A stretch of DNA of 64,000 nucleotides, from assembly GCA_965194515.1 (NCBI GenBank), contig OZ239146.1, forward strand, positions 1,364,001 through 1,428,000, given 5' to 3'. Made by a program: the position numbers and the translations under genes. This document shows, piece by piece, positions 25,578-34,197 of the stretch (position 1 is its first letter; every line of letters starts with the position of its first letter). The notes beneath the pieces are model-generated. The model was given only the letters and a program-made list of their open reading frames with translations, was not told the DNA's origin and did no database searches. Source of the DNA: Acidimicrobilacustris europaeus. GTDB lineage: Bacteria; Actinomycetota; Acidimicrobiia; Acidimicrobiales; Acidimicrobilacustridaceae.

Positions 25578-26088
25578 CTGGGTACTCAAACGAACGGCTG
25601 CACGTGTCGTGGTTCTCGATCAACACGGCCACGTACTTCTTCTCGAAGCGCGCGATCCTGCCGACGCATCGAAAGGCCAATGGTGGGAGATCCCCGGTGG
25701 CGGAATCGAAAAGGGCGAAACCAGTGCCGAAGCGGCGCTACGCGAACTCTATGAAGAGACCGGCATTGTCGAAGCCGAAATCGGCCCATGCGTGTGGACC
25801 CAACATTCGAAGTTCACTTTTGCCGGGTGGAAATTCGATCAGCACGAGCACGTCCATGTCGCATGGACCGACCGAATCGATCTTTCGACCCGCAAGCCCG
25901 GTGGACTCGAAGCATTCGAAGCAATGGCGTTCGGTGGTCATCACTGGTGGGGTTTAGACGAACTCTTGGAATCTGACGTTCAAGTACTGCCGCGCCGCTT
26001 ACGCGAATTCCTTCCCGACGTTGTTTCTGGAAACCTCCCTGCCGAACCAGTCGACATCACCCACATCGATCCAGGTATCTCGTTCTGA
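25570..26088 (+). CDS. NUDIX hydrolase
   Basis: A 172-residue protein with a complete Nudix box at 44-66 (G44, E50, RELYEETGI). The AEARD-type strand and WWEIPGGGIEKGE lead-in are typical of nucleotide-sanitising or coenzyme pyrophosphatases of the MutT-like class. A GGAGGAGG ribosome site lies just before ATG 25570, inside the end of the DUF2332 gene. Followed after 2 bp by the second DUF983 gene, so it is part of a plus-strand operon of four or five genes. Substrate unknown. Confidence 0.9.
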   Translation: MADWVLKRTAARVVVLDQHGHVLLLEARDPADASKGQWWEIPGGGIEKGETSAEAALRELYEETGIVEAEIGPCVWTQHSKFTFAGWKFDQHEHVHVAWTDRIDLSTRKPGGLEAFEAMAFGGHHWWGLDELLESDVQVLPRRLREFLPDVVSGNLPAEPVDITHIDPGISF

Positions 26089-26090
26089 AC

Positions 26091-26492
26091 ATGTCGCCAA
26101 ACAAACGGACCTTCCTGCGCGGTTGCATGAAACGTTGCCCCGTTTGTGGACAGGGTCATCTCTTTCGCCACTGGTTCACAATGCTCGAACGCTGCCCCAA
26201 GTGTGATCTGAAGTTCGAGCGAATTGAAGGGCACTGGACCGGCGATCTCGGCATCAACACAATCGTGAGTTTCGGAGCACTTCTCATTGTGCTTATGGTC
26301 GGGTTTCTTGCCTTTTGGCCGACGCCGCCCATTGTTGTGATCATCATCGCTGCCATTGCTGCAGCGGGACTACTTCCCCTGGCGTTCTTTCCTTTCTCGA
26401 AGACGATTTGGCTCGCACTCGACATCTTGATGCGACCAATTGAACCCGGCGAAGTGCGCCCCGGCTTCGGGCCACAAGCAGACACCATCTAG
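26091..26492 (+). CDS. DUF983 zinc-ribbon membrane protein (copy 2)
   Basis: A 133-residue paralogue of the gene at 23949-24389. The zinc ribbon CPVCGQ and CPKCDL uses Cys16, Cys19, Cys35 and Cys38. An extra Cys12 is present. Two hydrophobic helices follow (about 57-75 and 78-98). The shared pattern GHW plus WPTPP or WPDPP between ribbon and helices shows common descent. It starts 2 bp after the NUDIX stop, and the next flavoprotein gene starts 10 bp beyond its end, so they likely share one transcript. Confidence 0.85.
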   Translation: MSPNKRTFLRGCMKRCPVCGQGHLFRHWFTMLERCPKCDLKFERIEGHWTGDLGINTIVSFGALLIVLMVGFLAFWPTPPIVVIIIAAIAAAGLLPLAFFPFSKTIWLALDILMRPIEPGEVRPGFGPQADTI

Positions 26493-26502
26493 CCTTCGCT
26501 TG

Positions 26503-27777
26503 ATGCCGACTGAACCTTCAACCACCGACTCCGCGCCCGCCGGAGACACGAAGGTCGATGTCCTCGTGGTCGGAGCAGGTCCCTCCGGTTGCGCTGCTGC
26601 ACTCACGCTCTCTCGTGCAGGTCACACCGTTGTTGTCATCGACAAGGCAACATTTCCGCGCGACAAGATTTGTGGAGATGGCCTCACCACCTCGGCACTG
26701 CGCGAACTCGATGCTCTCGGTCTCGACCCAAAGACTGTGCCCTCGTGGGTCAGCGTTGACGATGTCGTCGTCCGATCGCCCAGCGGTCGCGAAGTTGTCT
26801 TCCCGATGCCACGAGACAGTGGAACGTACGCGGCGGCGAGCCGCCGACAAGACCTTGATCTCGCGCTCGTCCAACTTGCTCGATCTGAAGGCATTGAGAT
26901 TCGCGAGAACGTCGCTCTTTCCTCGATGACACAAAGCGATTCCTCAGCAACAGTTCTCACCGATGCTGGAGACACCATTACGGCCTCGTATGTCATTGCC
27001 GCCGACGGAATGTGGTCGCCAACGCGCAAGGCACTCGGCATTGCGCAACCCGGCTACCGCGGCGAATGGCACGCGTTTCGTCAGTACTTCAAAAATGTTT
27101 CACCGCGCGCTTCAAGCGAACTCATCGTTTGGTTCGAACCTGATCTTCTACCCGGCTACGCGTGGTCGTTCCCCCTTGCCGACGGAACCGCGAATATCGG
27201 CTTTGGCATTCTGCGCGACGACAGTTCGTACAAAGTCAGCGATATGGGGCCACTTTGGCGCGAACTTCTTGCCCGACCCCATGTGCGTGAGTTCCTCGGT
27301 CCCGATGCCGAACCGGAAAGTCCGCACCGTGCGTGGCCCATCCCCGCACGAGTCGATCGCATCGCCCTTTCTTGTGAGCGCACCCTCTTTGTTGGCGACG
27401 CGGCGGCGGCAACCGATCCAATGACAGGTGAAGGAATCGGCCAAGCCCTCCTCACCGGACGATGGGCCGCCGAAGCAATCATCTCCAATCCCACAAACGT
27501 GACTGCGTGCGCTTCGGCCTACGAGCACTCGGTTGAAACCGAACTCTCCGTTGACCATCGCTTCGCTGAACGTCTCATGACCATCCTCCGGCGGCCGCTC
27601 GGTGCCCGAGGCGCCGTTCGCATCGCCGGGATGAACGGTTGGACACGTCGCAATTTTGGCCGATGGCTGTTTGAGGATTACCCACGCGGTCTTTTGCTGA
27701 CACCTCGACGCTGGCATAGGGGCATGCTCACCGGCCCGGGGGCGTACCGTGGCAGTCATGCAAACTCGGCTGACTGA
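26503..27777 (+). CDS. Geranylgeranyl reductase family FAD-dependent oxidoreductase
   Basis: A 424-residue flavoprotein. The N-terminal dinucleotide motif VLVVGAGPSGCAAALTLSRAG, the DKATFPRDKICGDGLT segment (the PxxKxCGxG motif of the geranylgeranyl reductase family) and the later FVGDAAAATDPMTGEGIGQAL are clear. Members reduce double bonds of isoprenoid chains such as menaquinone or archaeal lipid tails, and related enzymes hydroxylate other substrates. The exact reaction is not fixed. ATG 26503. The end overlaps the next gene by 20 bp. Confidence 0.87.
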   Translation: MPTEPSTTDSAPAGDTKVDVLVVGAGPSGCAAALTLSRAGHTVVVIDKATFPRDKICGDGLTTSALRELDALGLDPKTVPSWVSVDDVVVRSPSGREVVFPMPRDSGTYAAASRRQDLDLALVQLARSEGIEIRENVALSSMTQSDSSATVLTDAGDTITASYVIAADGMWSPTRKALGIAQPGYRGEWHAFRQYFKNVSPRASSELIVWFEPDLLPGYAWSFPLADGTANIGFGILRDDSSYKVSDMGPLWRELLARPHVREFLGPDAEPESPHRAWPIPARVDRIALSCERTLFVGDAAAATDPMTGEGIGQALLTGRWAAEAIISNPTNVTACASAYEHSVETELSVDHRFAERLMTILRRPLGARGAVRIAGMNGWTRRNFGRWLFEDYPRGLLLTPRRWHRGMLTGPGAYRGSHANSAD

Positions 27778-28720
27778 CCTTCTCGAAATCGAACACCCCG
27801 TGATGCTCGCGGGCATGGGGGGCGTGAGTTATCACGAACTTGTTGCCGCTGTGAGCGAGGCAGGTGGCTTCGGGTGCATGGGGGCGTCGACGATGAATCT
27901 CGACCGCATGGTCGAACAGATGCACCTTGTTCGCGCCGCAACAGACAAACCTTTCGGCGTTGATCTTCTAACCGCAGCGCCGGGCGATATGCCGGCACAG
28001 GTGCAAGCCATCATCGACAATGGCGGCCGCGTGTTTGTTGCCGGCCTCGGCGTTCCGCGTGATGTCGTCAACCTCTGCCATGACAACAACGTTCTCGTCG
28101 CGAGCATGTGCGGAAAGGTTCGACACGCAGTCGCCGCAGTCGCTGCCGGTTGTGATCTCGTCATCGCCCAGGGAACTGAGGCTGGCGGACATACAGGCAC
28201 GGTCGCCACGATGGCGCTTGTGCCCCAGATCGTCGACATTGTTGAGGACAAGGTTCCAGTTGTCGCTGCTGGCGGATTGTTCGATGGTCGTGGTCTCGCA
28301 GCTGCACTCAGCCTTGGCGCCGAAGGTGTTTGGATGGGAACGCGTTTCATTGCCACACCTGAAGCATGGGGAACTCCCGGGTACAAAGAGAAACTTCTTT
28401 CGATGGCCGAAGACGACACCGTCGTGTCAAAGGGTTTCACCGGAAAGACCTGCCGCGTCGCTCGTAACGACTACACGCAGTATTGGGAAGAACACGCGAG
28501 CGACATCGAGCCCTTCCCCGCTCAGTTCATTCGCTCCATCAACGATGGTGCCAATCATCTTGGCGCAGGGCCCAACACAGAGGTCGACCCTTCACGCGAG
28601 TTCTGGCCAGCCGGTCAGGGCGTTGGTGCAATCAACGAACTCGTACCCGCTGGCGACCTCGTTCGGTCGATTGTGGCTGAAGCTGAAGCGGTCATCGACC
28701 GCATCGGTGCACTGCGCTGA
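27758..28720 (+). CDS. Nitronate monooxygenase (2-nitropropane dioxygenase family)
   Basis: A 320-residue FMN-dependent TIM-barrel enzyme that oxidises nitronates such as propionate-3-nitronate. The N-terminal EHPVMLAGMGGVSYHELVAAVSEAGGFG, the central GTEAGGHTGTVATMALVP with the catalytic His, and VVAAGGLFDGRGLAAALSLGAEGVWMGTRF are diagnostic. ATG 27758 is preferred. A GTG 9 bp upstream is an alternative. It overlaps the preceding flavoprotein gene, and its stop lies 3 bp from that of the convergent LLM oxidoreductase. Confidence 0.9.
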   Translation: MQTRLTDLLEIEHPVMLAGMGGVSYHELVAAVSEAGGFGCMGASTMNLDRMVEQMHLVRAATDKPFGVDLLTAAPGDMPAQVQAIIDNGGRVFVAGLGVPRDVVNLCHDNNVLVASMCGKVRHAVAAVAAGCDLVIAQGTEAGGHTGTVATMALVPQIVDIVEDKVPVVAAGGLFDGRGLAAALSLGAEGVWMGTRFIATPEAWGTPGYKEKLLSMAEDDTVVSKGFTGKTCRVARNDYTQYWEEHASDIEPFPAQFIRSINDGANHLGAGPNTEVDPSREFWPAGQGVGAINELVPAGDLVRSIVAEAEAVIDRIGALR

Positions 28721-28723
28721 AAC

Positions 28724-29755
28724 TCACGACACCCAGGTCTTGAGCTTTTCAATTGTCGCGGTGGGGTTTCCACCAACAGGGATGATGTTCAGCACGTTCA
28801 CGCCAGAAGCGGCGTAGGCCTCGATGCGCTCGCGCACGAATCCTTCAGGACCACAAAGGTTTGTGAGTTTCAAGAACTCTGACGGAACGAGTGCAGCCGC
28901 TTCATCCTTTTTGCCCTCGAGATAGAGGTCCTGAATCTTGGTGGCTTCTTCTTCGTATCCGTAACGACACATGAGATCGTTGTAGAAGTTTCGACCCTTG
29001 GCTCCCATGCCGCCTACGTAGAGCGCAACCATCGGGCGCGCCATTTCAGCTACCTCGGACATGTCGTCACCGATCGCGACAAGGCCGCCAGCACAAATCT
29101 CGAGAGGTCCAAGATTTGGATCGCGCTTTGCTGCACCGGCGGCAAGGTCGGCGCCCCAAACATCTTGGGCACGCTCAGGCATATAGAAAATTGGCAGCCA
29201 ACCGTCGGCGATCTCTGCAGTCATCGCAACGTTCTTCGGACCAAGCGATGCAATCCATACGGGAATGTTTTCCCGAATCGGCTTGGCAATCATCTTGAGT
29301 GGCTTACCGAGACCAGTGCCCTGATCAGCAGGCAACGGCAACGTGTAGTACTTGCCGTCGTACGTCACTCGTTCGCGCTTCCAGACAAGTCGGCAGATGT
29401 CGATGATCTCGCGCGTGCGACCAAGTGGGGCGTCGTACTTCACGCCATGGAAGCCTTCGATGACCTGCGGGCCCGAAGCTCCGAGACCAAGAATGAATCG
29501 GCCATCGGTCAGTGTGTCCATGCTGGCTGCTGTCATCGCCATAAGTGTTGGCGTGCGCGTGTAAATCGGAAGAATTCCCGCACCGATCGTGATCGATTCG
29601 GTTTTGGCGGCCAGATAACCCATGAAGGTCGGAGCATCGAAGCCATAGGCCTCGGCAACCCACGCGATATCGAGTCCGGCCTTTTCGAACTCGGCGACCT
29701 TTGCGGCGGATTCAGCAAAGCCACCCGCGTAGTCGATCTGCATACCGAACTTCAT
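28724..29755 (-). CDS. LLM class F420-dependent oxidoreductase (copy 1)
   Basis: A 343-residue luciferase-like monooxygenase-fold protein, of the type using coenzyme F420 or FMN in actinobacteria. The N-terminal EKAGLDIAWVAEAYGFDAPTFMGYLAAKT, the GAGILPIYTRTPTLMAMTAASMDTLTDGRFILGLGAS block and EIADGWLPIFYMPE are typical. The substrate is unknown. It is preceded on the same strand by a small hypothetical gene with a 42-bp gap. The presence of several such enzymes suggests an F420-using organism, though no F420 biosynthesis gene is in the window. Confidence 0.88.
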   Translation of the reverse strand: MKFGMQIDYAGGFAESAAKVAEFEKAGLDIAWVAEAYGFDAPTFMGYLAAKTESITIGAGILPIYTRTPTLMAMTAASMDTLTDGRFILGLGASGPQVIEGFHGVKYDAPLGRTREIIDICRLVWKRERVTYDGKYYTLPLPADQGTGLGKPLKMIAKPIRENIPVWIASLGPKNVAMTAEIADGWLPIFYMPERAQDVWGADLAAGAAKRDPNLGPLEICAGGLVAIGDDMSEVAEMARPMVALYVGGMGAKGRNFYNDLMCRYGYEEEATKIQDLYLEGKKDEAAALVPSEFLKLTNLCGPEGFVRERIEAYAASGVNVLNIIPVGGNPTATIEKLKTWVS

Positions 29756-29797
29756 GGTGACTCCCCTTCAGTGCCGCTGTGCGACGTTGGAATGTGA

Positions 29798-30121
29798 TCA
29801 GTGCGAAGCAGGACCAGTTGCAAGATTGGCCAGGGCCTCAGCACGTGCTACTTCACGAGCCGCGGCCCGTTCGATCTCGAGCACTTCTTGGTCACGAACA
29901 GATTGCTCAGCGAGCCATACCTTGCGGTCGATGATCTGCGCGCCATCGACATTGGCGATTTCCACGCCGTTGTCGAACGCCACGTGGTAGCGGATCCAGG
30001 TAACGCCCGAAACGAACCACACCTTGCCGAAGGTGCCGACCGGAACGCCAGGTAGTTCGACGGCAGCGGCGATCTTCTGTCGACGGCGGAACATCTTTTC
30101 GGTGCTGATCTTCGGGGCCAT
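29798..30121 (-). CDS. Hypothetical protein, 107 residues
   Basis: A basic, soluble-looking protein. Residues 30-60 (GTFGKVWFVSGVTWIRYHVAFDNGVEIANVDG) look like a small beta-barrel, similar in feel to SH3-like domains. The C-terminal 45 residues form a predicted helix rich in Glu, Ala and Arg. ATG 30121 is chosen over the GTG at 30130. It lies upstream of the LLM oxidoreductase gene on the same strand and may be cotranscribed. No family recognised. Confidence 0.65.
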   Translation of the reverse strand: MAPKISTEKMFRRRQKIAAAVELPGVPVGTFGKVWFVSGVTWIRYHVAFDNGVEIANVDGAQIIDRKVWLAEQSVRDQEVLEIERAAAREVARAEALANLATGPASH

Positions 30122-30286
30122 GGAGGCCACGCTACCGAACTACCGGCCGCTGCGACGACTGCGGGCTTCGCCCACCCCTGAAGGAGGAGGACCCGAGCCA
30201 ATGTGGTCCCCTGCCAGTTGCCCTGAGTACGATCCCTCCGTTCGAACAACACAGTCCGCGCACATGCCGCGGAGAGGATGGACTCA

Positions 30287-31189
30287 ATGACTGACATCGG
30301 TTTCGACGGCCAGGTAGCGATCATCACCGGCGCCGGCGGTGGCCTTGGTCGCCAACATGCACTTGAACTTGCTCGGCGCGGTGCCCGCATTGTCGTCAAC
30401 GATCTCGGCGGCTCGGTCAGCGGCGACGGTGGCGGGGTCGGCCCGGCGCAGTCAGTCGTGCAGGAAATTCTTGACCTTGGTGGCGAGGCTGTCGCCGATG
30501 CCAACTCGGTCGCAACTCCCGACGGCGGCAAGGCCATCGTCAAGACTGCAGTCGACGCGTTCGGCACTGTCGACATCGTTGTGAACAACGCAGGCATCCT
30601 GCGCGACAAGTCCTTTCACAATCTCGATCAGCAAATGATCGAGTCAGTCATCCAGGTGCACCTACTCGGCGCGTTTTATGTCACACAGCCGGCGTACCAA
30701 ATCATGCGCGAAAAGGGCTACGGCCGAATCGTCTCGACCTCGTCGAACTCGGGCATTCTCGGCAACTTTGGTCAGGCCAACTACGGCGCCGCCAAGATGG
30801 GTCTCGTTGGCCTCACGCGTGTACTCGCCATCGAAGGTCGCAAGTTCAATGTGAAGGCCAATGCCGTCGCTCCGGTTGCTGCAACCCGCATGACCGAGGG
30901 TTTGTTCGACGGACTCATGGACGCAATGGACCCAGCACTTGTAAGCCCACTGGTCGCCTATCTCTCGTCATCGGCTTGCGACGTGAGCGGCGAGGTCTAC
31001 TCCGCCGCCGGCGGCGTCATCTCCCGCTTCTTCATCGGCCTCACCCCGGGCTATTTCAACCCGAACCTCACGGCCGAAGACATCGCCGCAAACTGGGACA
31101 CCATTCGCAACGAAGACGGTTACATCGTTCCCGATGACAACAACGGCGAACTCTCGAAGATTCTCCACACCCTCAAGGGCAACGCCTGA
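30287..31189 (+). CDS. Short-chain dehydrogenase/reductase (3-hydroxyacyl-CoA dehydrogenase MFE-2-like)
   Basis: A 300-residue SDR. The cofactor motif TGAGGGLG is at 14-21, followed by VVNDLGGSVSGDG (a signature of the peroxisomal multifunctional enzyme type 2 dehydrogenase domain), NNAG at 100-103 and the catalytic Tyr166/Lys170. This resemblance suggests oxidation of 3-hydroxyacyl-CoA in fatty acid or sterol side-chain breakdown. A GGAGAGG ribosome site lies 9 nt before ATG 30287. An ATG at 30278 touches that site and is less likely. Confidence 0.88.
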   Translation: MTDIGFDGQVAIITGAGGGLGRQHALELARRGARIVVNDLGGSVSGDGGGVGPAQSVVQEILDLGGEAVADANSVATPDGGKAIVKTAVDAFGTVDIVVNNAGILRDKSFHNLDQQMIESVIQVHLLGAFYVTQPAYQIMREKGYGRIVSTSSNSGILGNFGQANYGAAKMGLVGLTRVLAIEGRKFNVKANAVAPVAATRMTEGLFDGLMDAMDPALVSPLVAYLSSSACDVSGEVYSAAGGVISRFFIGLTPGYFNPNLTAEDIAANWDTIRNEDGYIVPDDNNGELSKILHTLKGNA

Positions 31190-31202
31190 GCGCTTGGCGT
31201 TC

Positions 31203-31682
31203 CTAGTTGTCGAGTTCGTCGTCGAACTCTTCGTCTGACGCGATCATCACCGGCGCACCGTGGTGGGCCACCATTCGCCATTGGCCGTCGTGCGCCCGTT
31301 CAAAGACATTGAGCGCGTTCACTGTCGCGCTCGCGCCGAAGGTTAAGAGGTTTTCGTCGCATGACACCCATGCGACATCACCGTTTACCGAGACATGTTC
31401 ATCAGTCACGATGAACTGGATGTGCTGGGGCCCATCGAACATTGCCGCCCAGCTCGAGGCGATCGACGCCCAACCACGTAGCGCCGTCCATCCTGGGTGA
31501 ACACACACTGCGTGATCCTCATGCACCCAGAGATCAGACATCGCATTGAAATCTGAGGTTTCGAACGCGTCGTAGAACGCGCGATTCACTTCAAGCACTG
31601 CAGTATCGATCGGATCACGCGCTTCATCGCCGGACCACTGCGCATCGCCTGTTGCAGAGAAATCGGAGGAATCCGGCGCCAT
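31203..31682 (-). CDS. SnoaL-like/NTF2-fold protein
   Basis: A 159-residue protein with an NTF2-like fold: the helix AVLEVNRAFYDAFETSDFNAMSDLW, then VHEDHAVCVHPGWTALRGWASI and a C-terminal GQWRMVAHHGAPVM strand. These are marks of the DUF4440/SnoaL-like group. Members are enzymes, binding proteins or immunity-type proteins, so no function is given. The tail is very acidic (EEFDDELDN). It is convergent with the SDR gene and divergent from the alpha/beta hydrolase gene. Confidence 0.8.
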   Translation of the reverse strand: MAPDSSDFSATGDAQWSGDEARDPIDTAVLEVNRAFYDAFETSDFNAMSDLWVHEDHAVCVHPGWTALRGWASIASSWAAMFDGPQHIQFIVTDEHVSVNGDVAWVSCDENLLTFGASATVNALNVFERAHDGQWRMVAHHGAPVMIASDEEFDDELDN

Positions 31683-31711
31683 GAGCCACACCGTAGAGGC
31701 AGGATGGAGGC

Positions 31712-32542
31712 ATGCGAATTCCCTCTACCGATGGCGTCGAACTCAAGGTCCACGATCTCGGTGGCGAGGGGCCCCCACTCCTCTTTGCCCATGCAACCGG
31801 GTTCCACGGCCGTGTTTGGGAACCGCTCGCCGCGCACCTCTCTGGTTTCCACCAGTGGTCGATCGATATGCGTGCGCATGGCGATTCCGATGCGCCAGAT
31901 GATCGGCCCCTTGAGTGGTACGGATTTGCCGACGACGTGCTCTCTGTTGTCGATGCCCTCGAACTCGAAAAGCCGTTCGGCGTCGGACATTCCAAAGGCG
32001 CCGCCGCGCTCCTTCTCGCCGAACAGGCCCGCCCAGGAACATTTCGCGCGCTGTACCTCTTCGAGCCCGTTGTAGTTCCGACTGATTTTGTCACTGAACA
32101 CAATCCCGACAACCCGCTTTCGAACGGCGCTCGCCGACGTCGAGACACCTTCGCCTCGTTCGACGAGGCATTCGACAATTACGCATCGAAACCGCCATTC
32201 AACACGTTGCATCCTGACGTCCTGCGTGTGTACGTCGATCATGGCTTTGCCGAAAACGCCGACGGCACTGTTTCGTTGAAGTGCCTCCCCGAAAACGAGG
32301 CCGAGGTCTACGCCCACGGAATGTCACACCACGCCTTTGCTGCATTGCACGAGGTTTCCTGCCCGGTCACCATCGCTATGGGAGTTGAAAACGCGGTTCC
32401 TGCCGTCTTTGGGCGAAAGATCGCCGAAGCATTGCCCTACGGAACCGTTGCCTCCTTCCCCGAACTTGCTCACTTCGGGCCGCTCGAGGACCCCAAAGCC
32501 ATTGCATCGTCGATTCTCAATTCTTTTTCGACGGTCGCTTGA
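31712..32542 (+). CDS. Alpha/beta hydrolase
   Basis: A 276-residue hydrolase. The nucleophile elbow GHSKG places the serine at residue 94. The oxyanion region is FAHATGFHGRVW, and the C-terminal His254 in ELAHFGPLEDP completes the triad with an acidic residue around 229. The fold and size match soluble esterase, epoxide hydrolase or C-C hydrolase types. The Lys after the serine is somewhat unusual. No signal peptide. Possible link to the lipid genes nearby is inference. Confidence 0.85.
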   Translation: MRIPSTDGVELKVHDLGGEGPPLLFAHATGFHGRVWEPLAAHLSGFHQWSIDMRAHGDSDAPDDRPLEWYGFADDVLSVVDALELEKPFGVGHSKGAAALLLAEQARPGTFRALYLFEPVVVPTDFVTEHNPDNPLSNGARRRRDTFASFDEAFDNYASKPPFNTLHPDVLRVYVDHGFAENADGTVSLKCLPENEAEVYAHGMSHHAFAALHEVSCPVTIAMGVENAVPAVFGRKIAEALPYGTVASFPELAHFGPLEDPKAIASSILNSFSTVA

Positions 32543-32587
32543 TACTCATCGCGGCAACTGTCGCTGGCTCTGCGTAGCCTGCCGAAC

Positions 32588-33445
32588 ATGGCATTGGAAC
32601 TCCCCACGTCGCTTTCGCCGTCAAAGGTGTCGTCCTTCACTGATTGCGCGTTGGCATTTCGCTTCTCGGCAATCGACAAAATTCCGCAGCCGCCAACCGT
32701 TGCCACTGTCAAGGGAACACTCGTGCACTCGGCGCTCGAGCGTCTCCTTGCGCTCGATCCCGCCGATCGAACAATCGATGCTGCCGTGGCATGCCTTGCC
32801 GATGCGTCAACCGAACTCGATACCGATCCCGAGTGGGCAGAACTCGCGCTCAACCCCGACGAACAAGTGACCTTCTTCCGCGATGCCGACATACTCGTCC
32901 ACAAATACTTCGAGGTTGAAGATCCCACCGCCATCGAACCCATCGGTCTCGAGCTTCATGTCGAACATCAGCTCCCCGTAAAGAGCGGTTCAAGCGTCAC
33001 GTTGCGCGGCATAATCGATCGGCTCGAACGCGATGCAAATGGTCAACTCGTCGTCAGCGACTACAAGACCGGCAAAGCGCCCGCCGAGGCCTACCAACAG
33101 TCGCGTCTCACCGGCGTGCACATTTATGCCTACCTCTGCGAACAGATCTACGGCGAGCGTCCCAGCAAGGTGCAATTGATTTATCTCGGCGGCACACCAA
33201 CCATCGTTGAAACAACCCCGACCGAACAATCAACTCGCCAAATCGAACGCAAAGTCACTTCAATCTGGTCAGCGATCGAAACGGCGTGCGAGCGCGACGA
33301 CTTTCGACCAAAGAAGTCGAAACTTTGCTCGTGGTGCTCCTATCAGCAGTGGTGTCCGGAATTCGGTGGAAACCCCGACAACGCCCGAAAGGCCTTTGAG
33401 GGAGTGGAACGACCCGTTCGTCCCAACGGTTTCACTCAGGCCTGA
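32588..33445 (+). CDS. RecB-type PD-(D/E)XK nuclease with Fe-S cluster motif
   Basis: A 285-residue stand-alone nuclease domain of the RecB/AddB/Cas4 superfamily. The N-terminal SPSKVSSFTDCALAFRF carries Cys20, and His47 lies in GTLVHSALE. The active site is Asp144 (GIIDRLE), Asp158 and Lys160 (SDYKTGK). The C-terminal cluster Cys247, Cys250 and Cys256 with Cys20 is expected to hold a 4Fe-4S cluster. There is no helicase domain and no CRISPR array nearby, so it is likely a house-keeping or repair exonuclease seen in actinobacteria. Confidence 0.9.
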   Translation: MALELPTSLSPSKVSSFTDCALAFRFSAIDKIPQPPTVATVKGTLVHSALERLLALDPADRTIDAAVACLADASTELDTDPEWAELALNPDEQVTFFRDADILVHKYFEVEDPTAIEPIGLELHVEHQLPVKSGSSVTLRGIIDRLERDANGQLVVSDYKTGKAPAEAYQQSRLTGVHIYAYLCEQIYGERPSKVQLIYLGGTPTIVETTPTEQSTRQIERKVTSIWSAIETACERDDFRPKKSKLCSWCSYQQWCPEFGGNPDNARKAFEGVERPVRPNGFTQA

Positions 33446-33481
33446 ACGAGGGGCTTCGGTCCTCCCCTAGCATTGACACCC

Positions 33482-34144
33482 GTGAAGAGCCCCGACGAGA
33501 CCGAATCGCTGCCACCAGAGAACTTCATCGACGCCGCCGTCGAAAAGTTGGCAGCCGATCACCCGGACCTCCCCCTCCCTCACCACGACCATGAACCGCC
33601 TCATCAATTGAGCGCTGTCGATCGCTTTGACCACAAGGTCGACGAATTCTTCGATCGTTTTCGCGGCACCGAACCCACCGACCGAATCATTTATGCGCTG
33701 ACCGAACTCGGCGACTTCGGACTCATCTGGGTACTTCTCGCGTTTCTCCGTGGCCTCAAGTCCGAAGAAGACGCCCGCGCCGCCTGGCGCCTCACAGCGA
33801 TCCTGGCCGCCGAGTCCGTCATCATCAACGGCATCGTCAAGACGCAGTTCAAGCGTGAGCGTCCGGTCATTCAAGAACCTCGTCCCCACCGCCTGCGCAT
33901 TCCGCTTTCGACAAGCTTCCCAAGCGGACACTCCAGCACCGCGATGGTTGCCGGGGTTCTGTTGGCCCAGAAATCATCGACCCCAACGAAGGTTGCGATC
34001 TTCGGCCTCGGGGGACTCGTCGCCGTGAGCCGCATCCACGTGCGCATTCATCACGCGTCTGACGTGGCTGGCGGGCTTGCCGTCGGGCTCGGACTCGGCG
34101 TCATTGCCCGAGCTGTCTTCCCGCTGTACCGCCGTCGCCGATAA
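33482..34144 (+). CDS. PAP2 family phosphatase
   Basis: A 220-residue membrane phosphatase. All three PAP2 signatures are present: KTQFKRERP, FPSGHSS and SRIHVRIHHASD, with catalytic His residues in the second and third. A 65-residue acidic, His- and Pro-rich N-terminal tail precedes the helices. Family members dephosphorylate phosphatidic acid, undecaprenyl pyrophosphate or phosphatidylglycerophosphate, and the substrate here is open. GTG 33482 is preferred, and a TTG 9 bp upstream is possible. It follows the nuclease gene by 36 bp. Confidence 0.9.
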   Translation: MKSPDETESLPPENFIDAAVEKLAADHPDLPLPHHDHEPPHQLSAVDRFDHKVDEFFDRFRGTEPTDRIIYALTELGDFGLIWVLLAFLRGLKSEEDARAAWRLTAILAAESVIINGIVKTQFKRERPVIQEPRPHRLRIPLSTSFPSGHSSTAMVAGVLLAQKSSTPTKVAIFGLGGLVAVSRIHVRIHHASDVAGGLAVGLGLGVIARAVFPLYRRRR

Positions 34145-34197
34145 GTGCGCAGCCACTCTCCTTCCTCTTCCAGCAAACGAAACGGTTGGCCATCACC

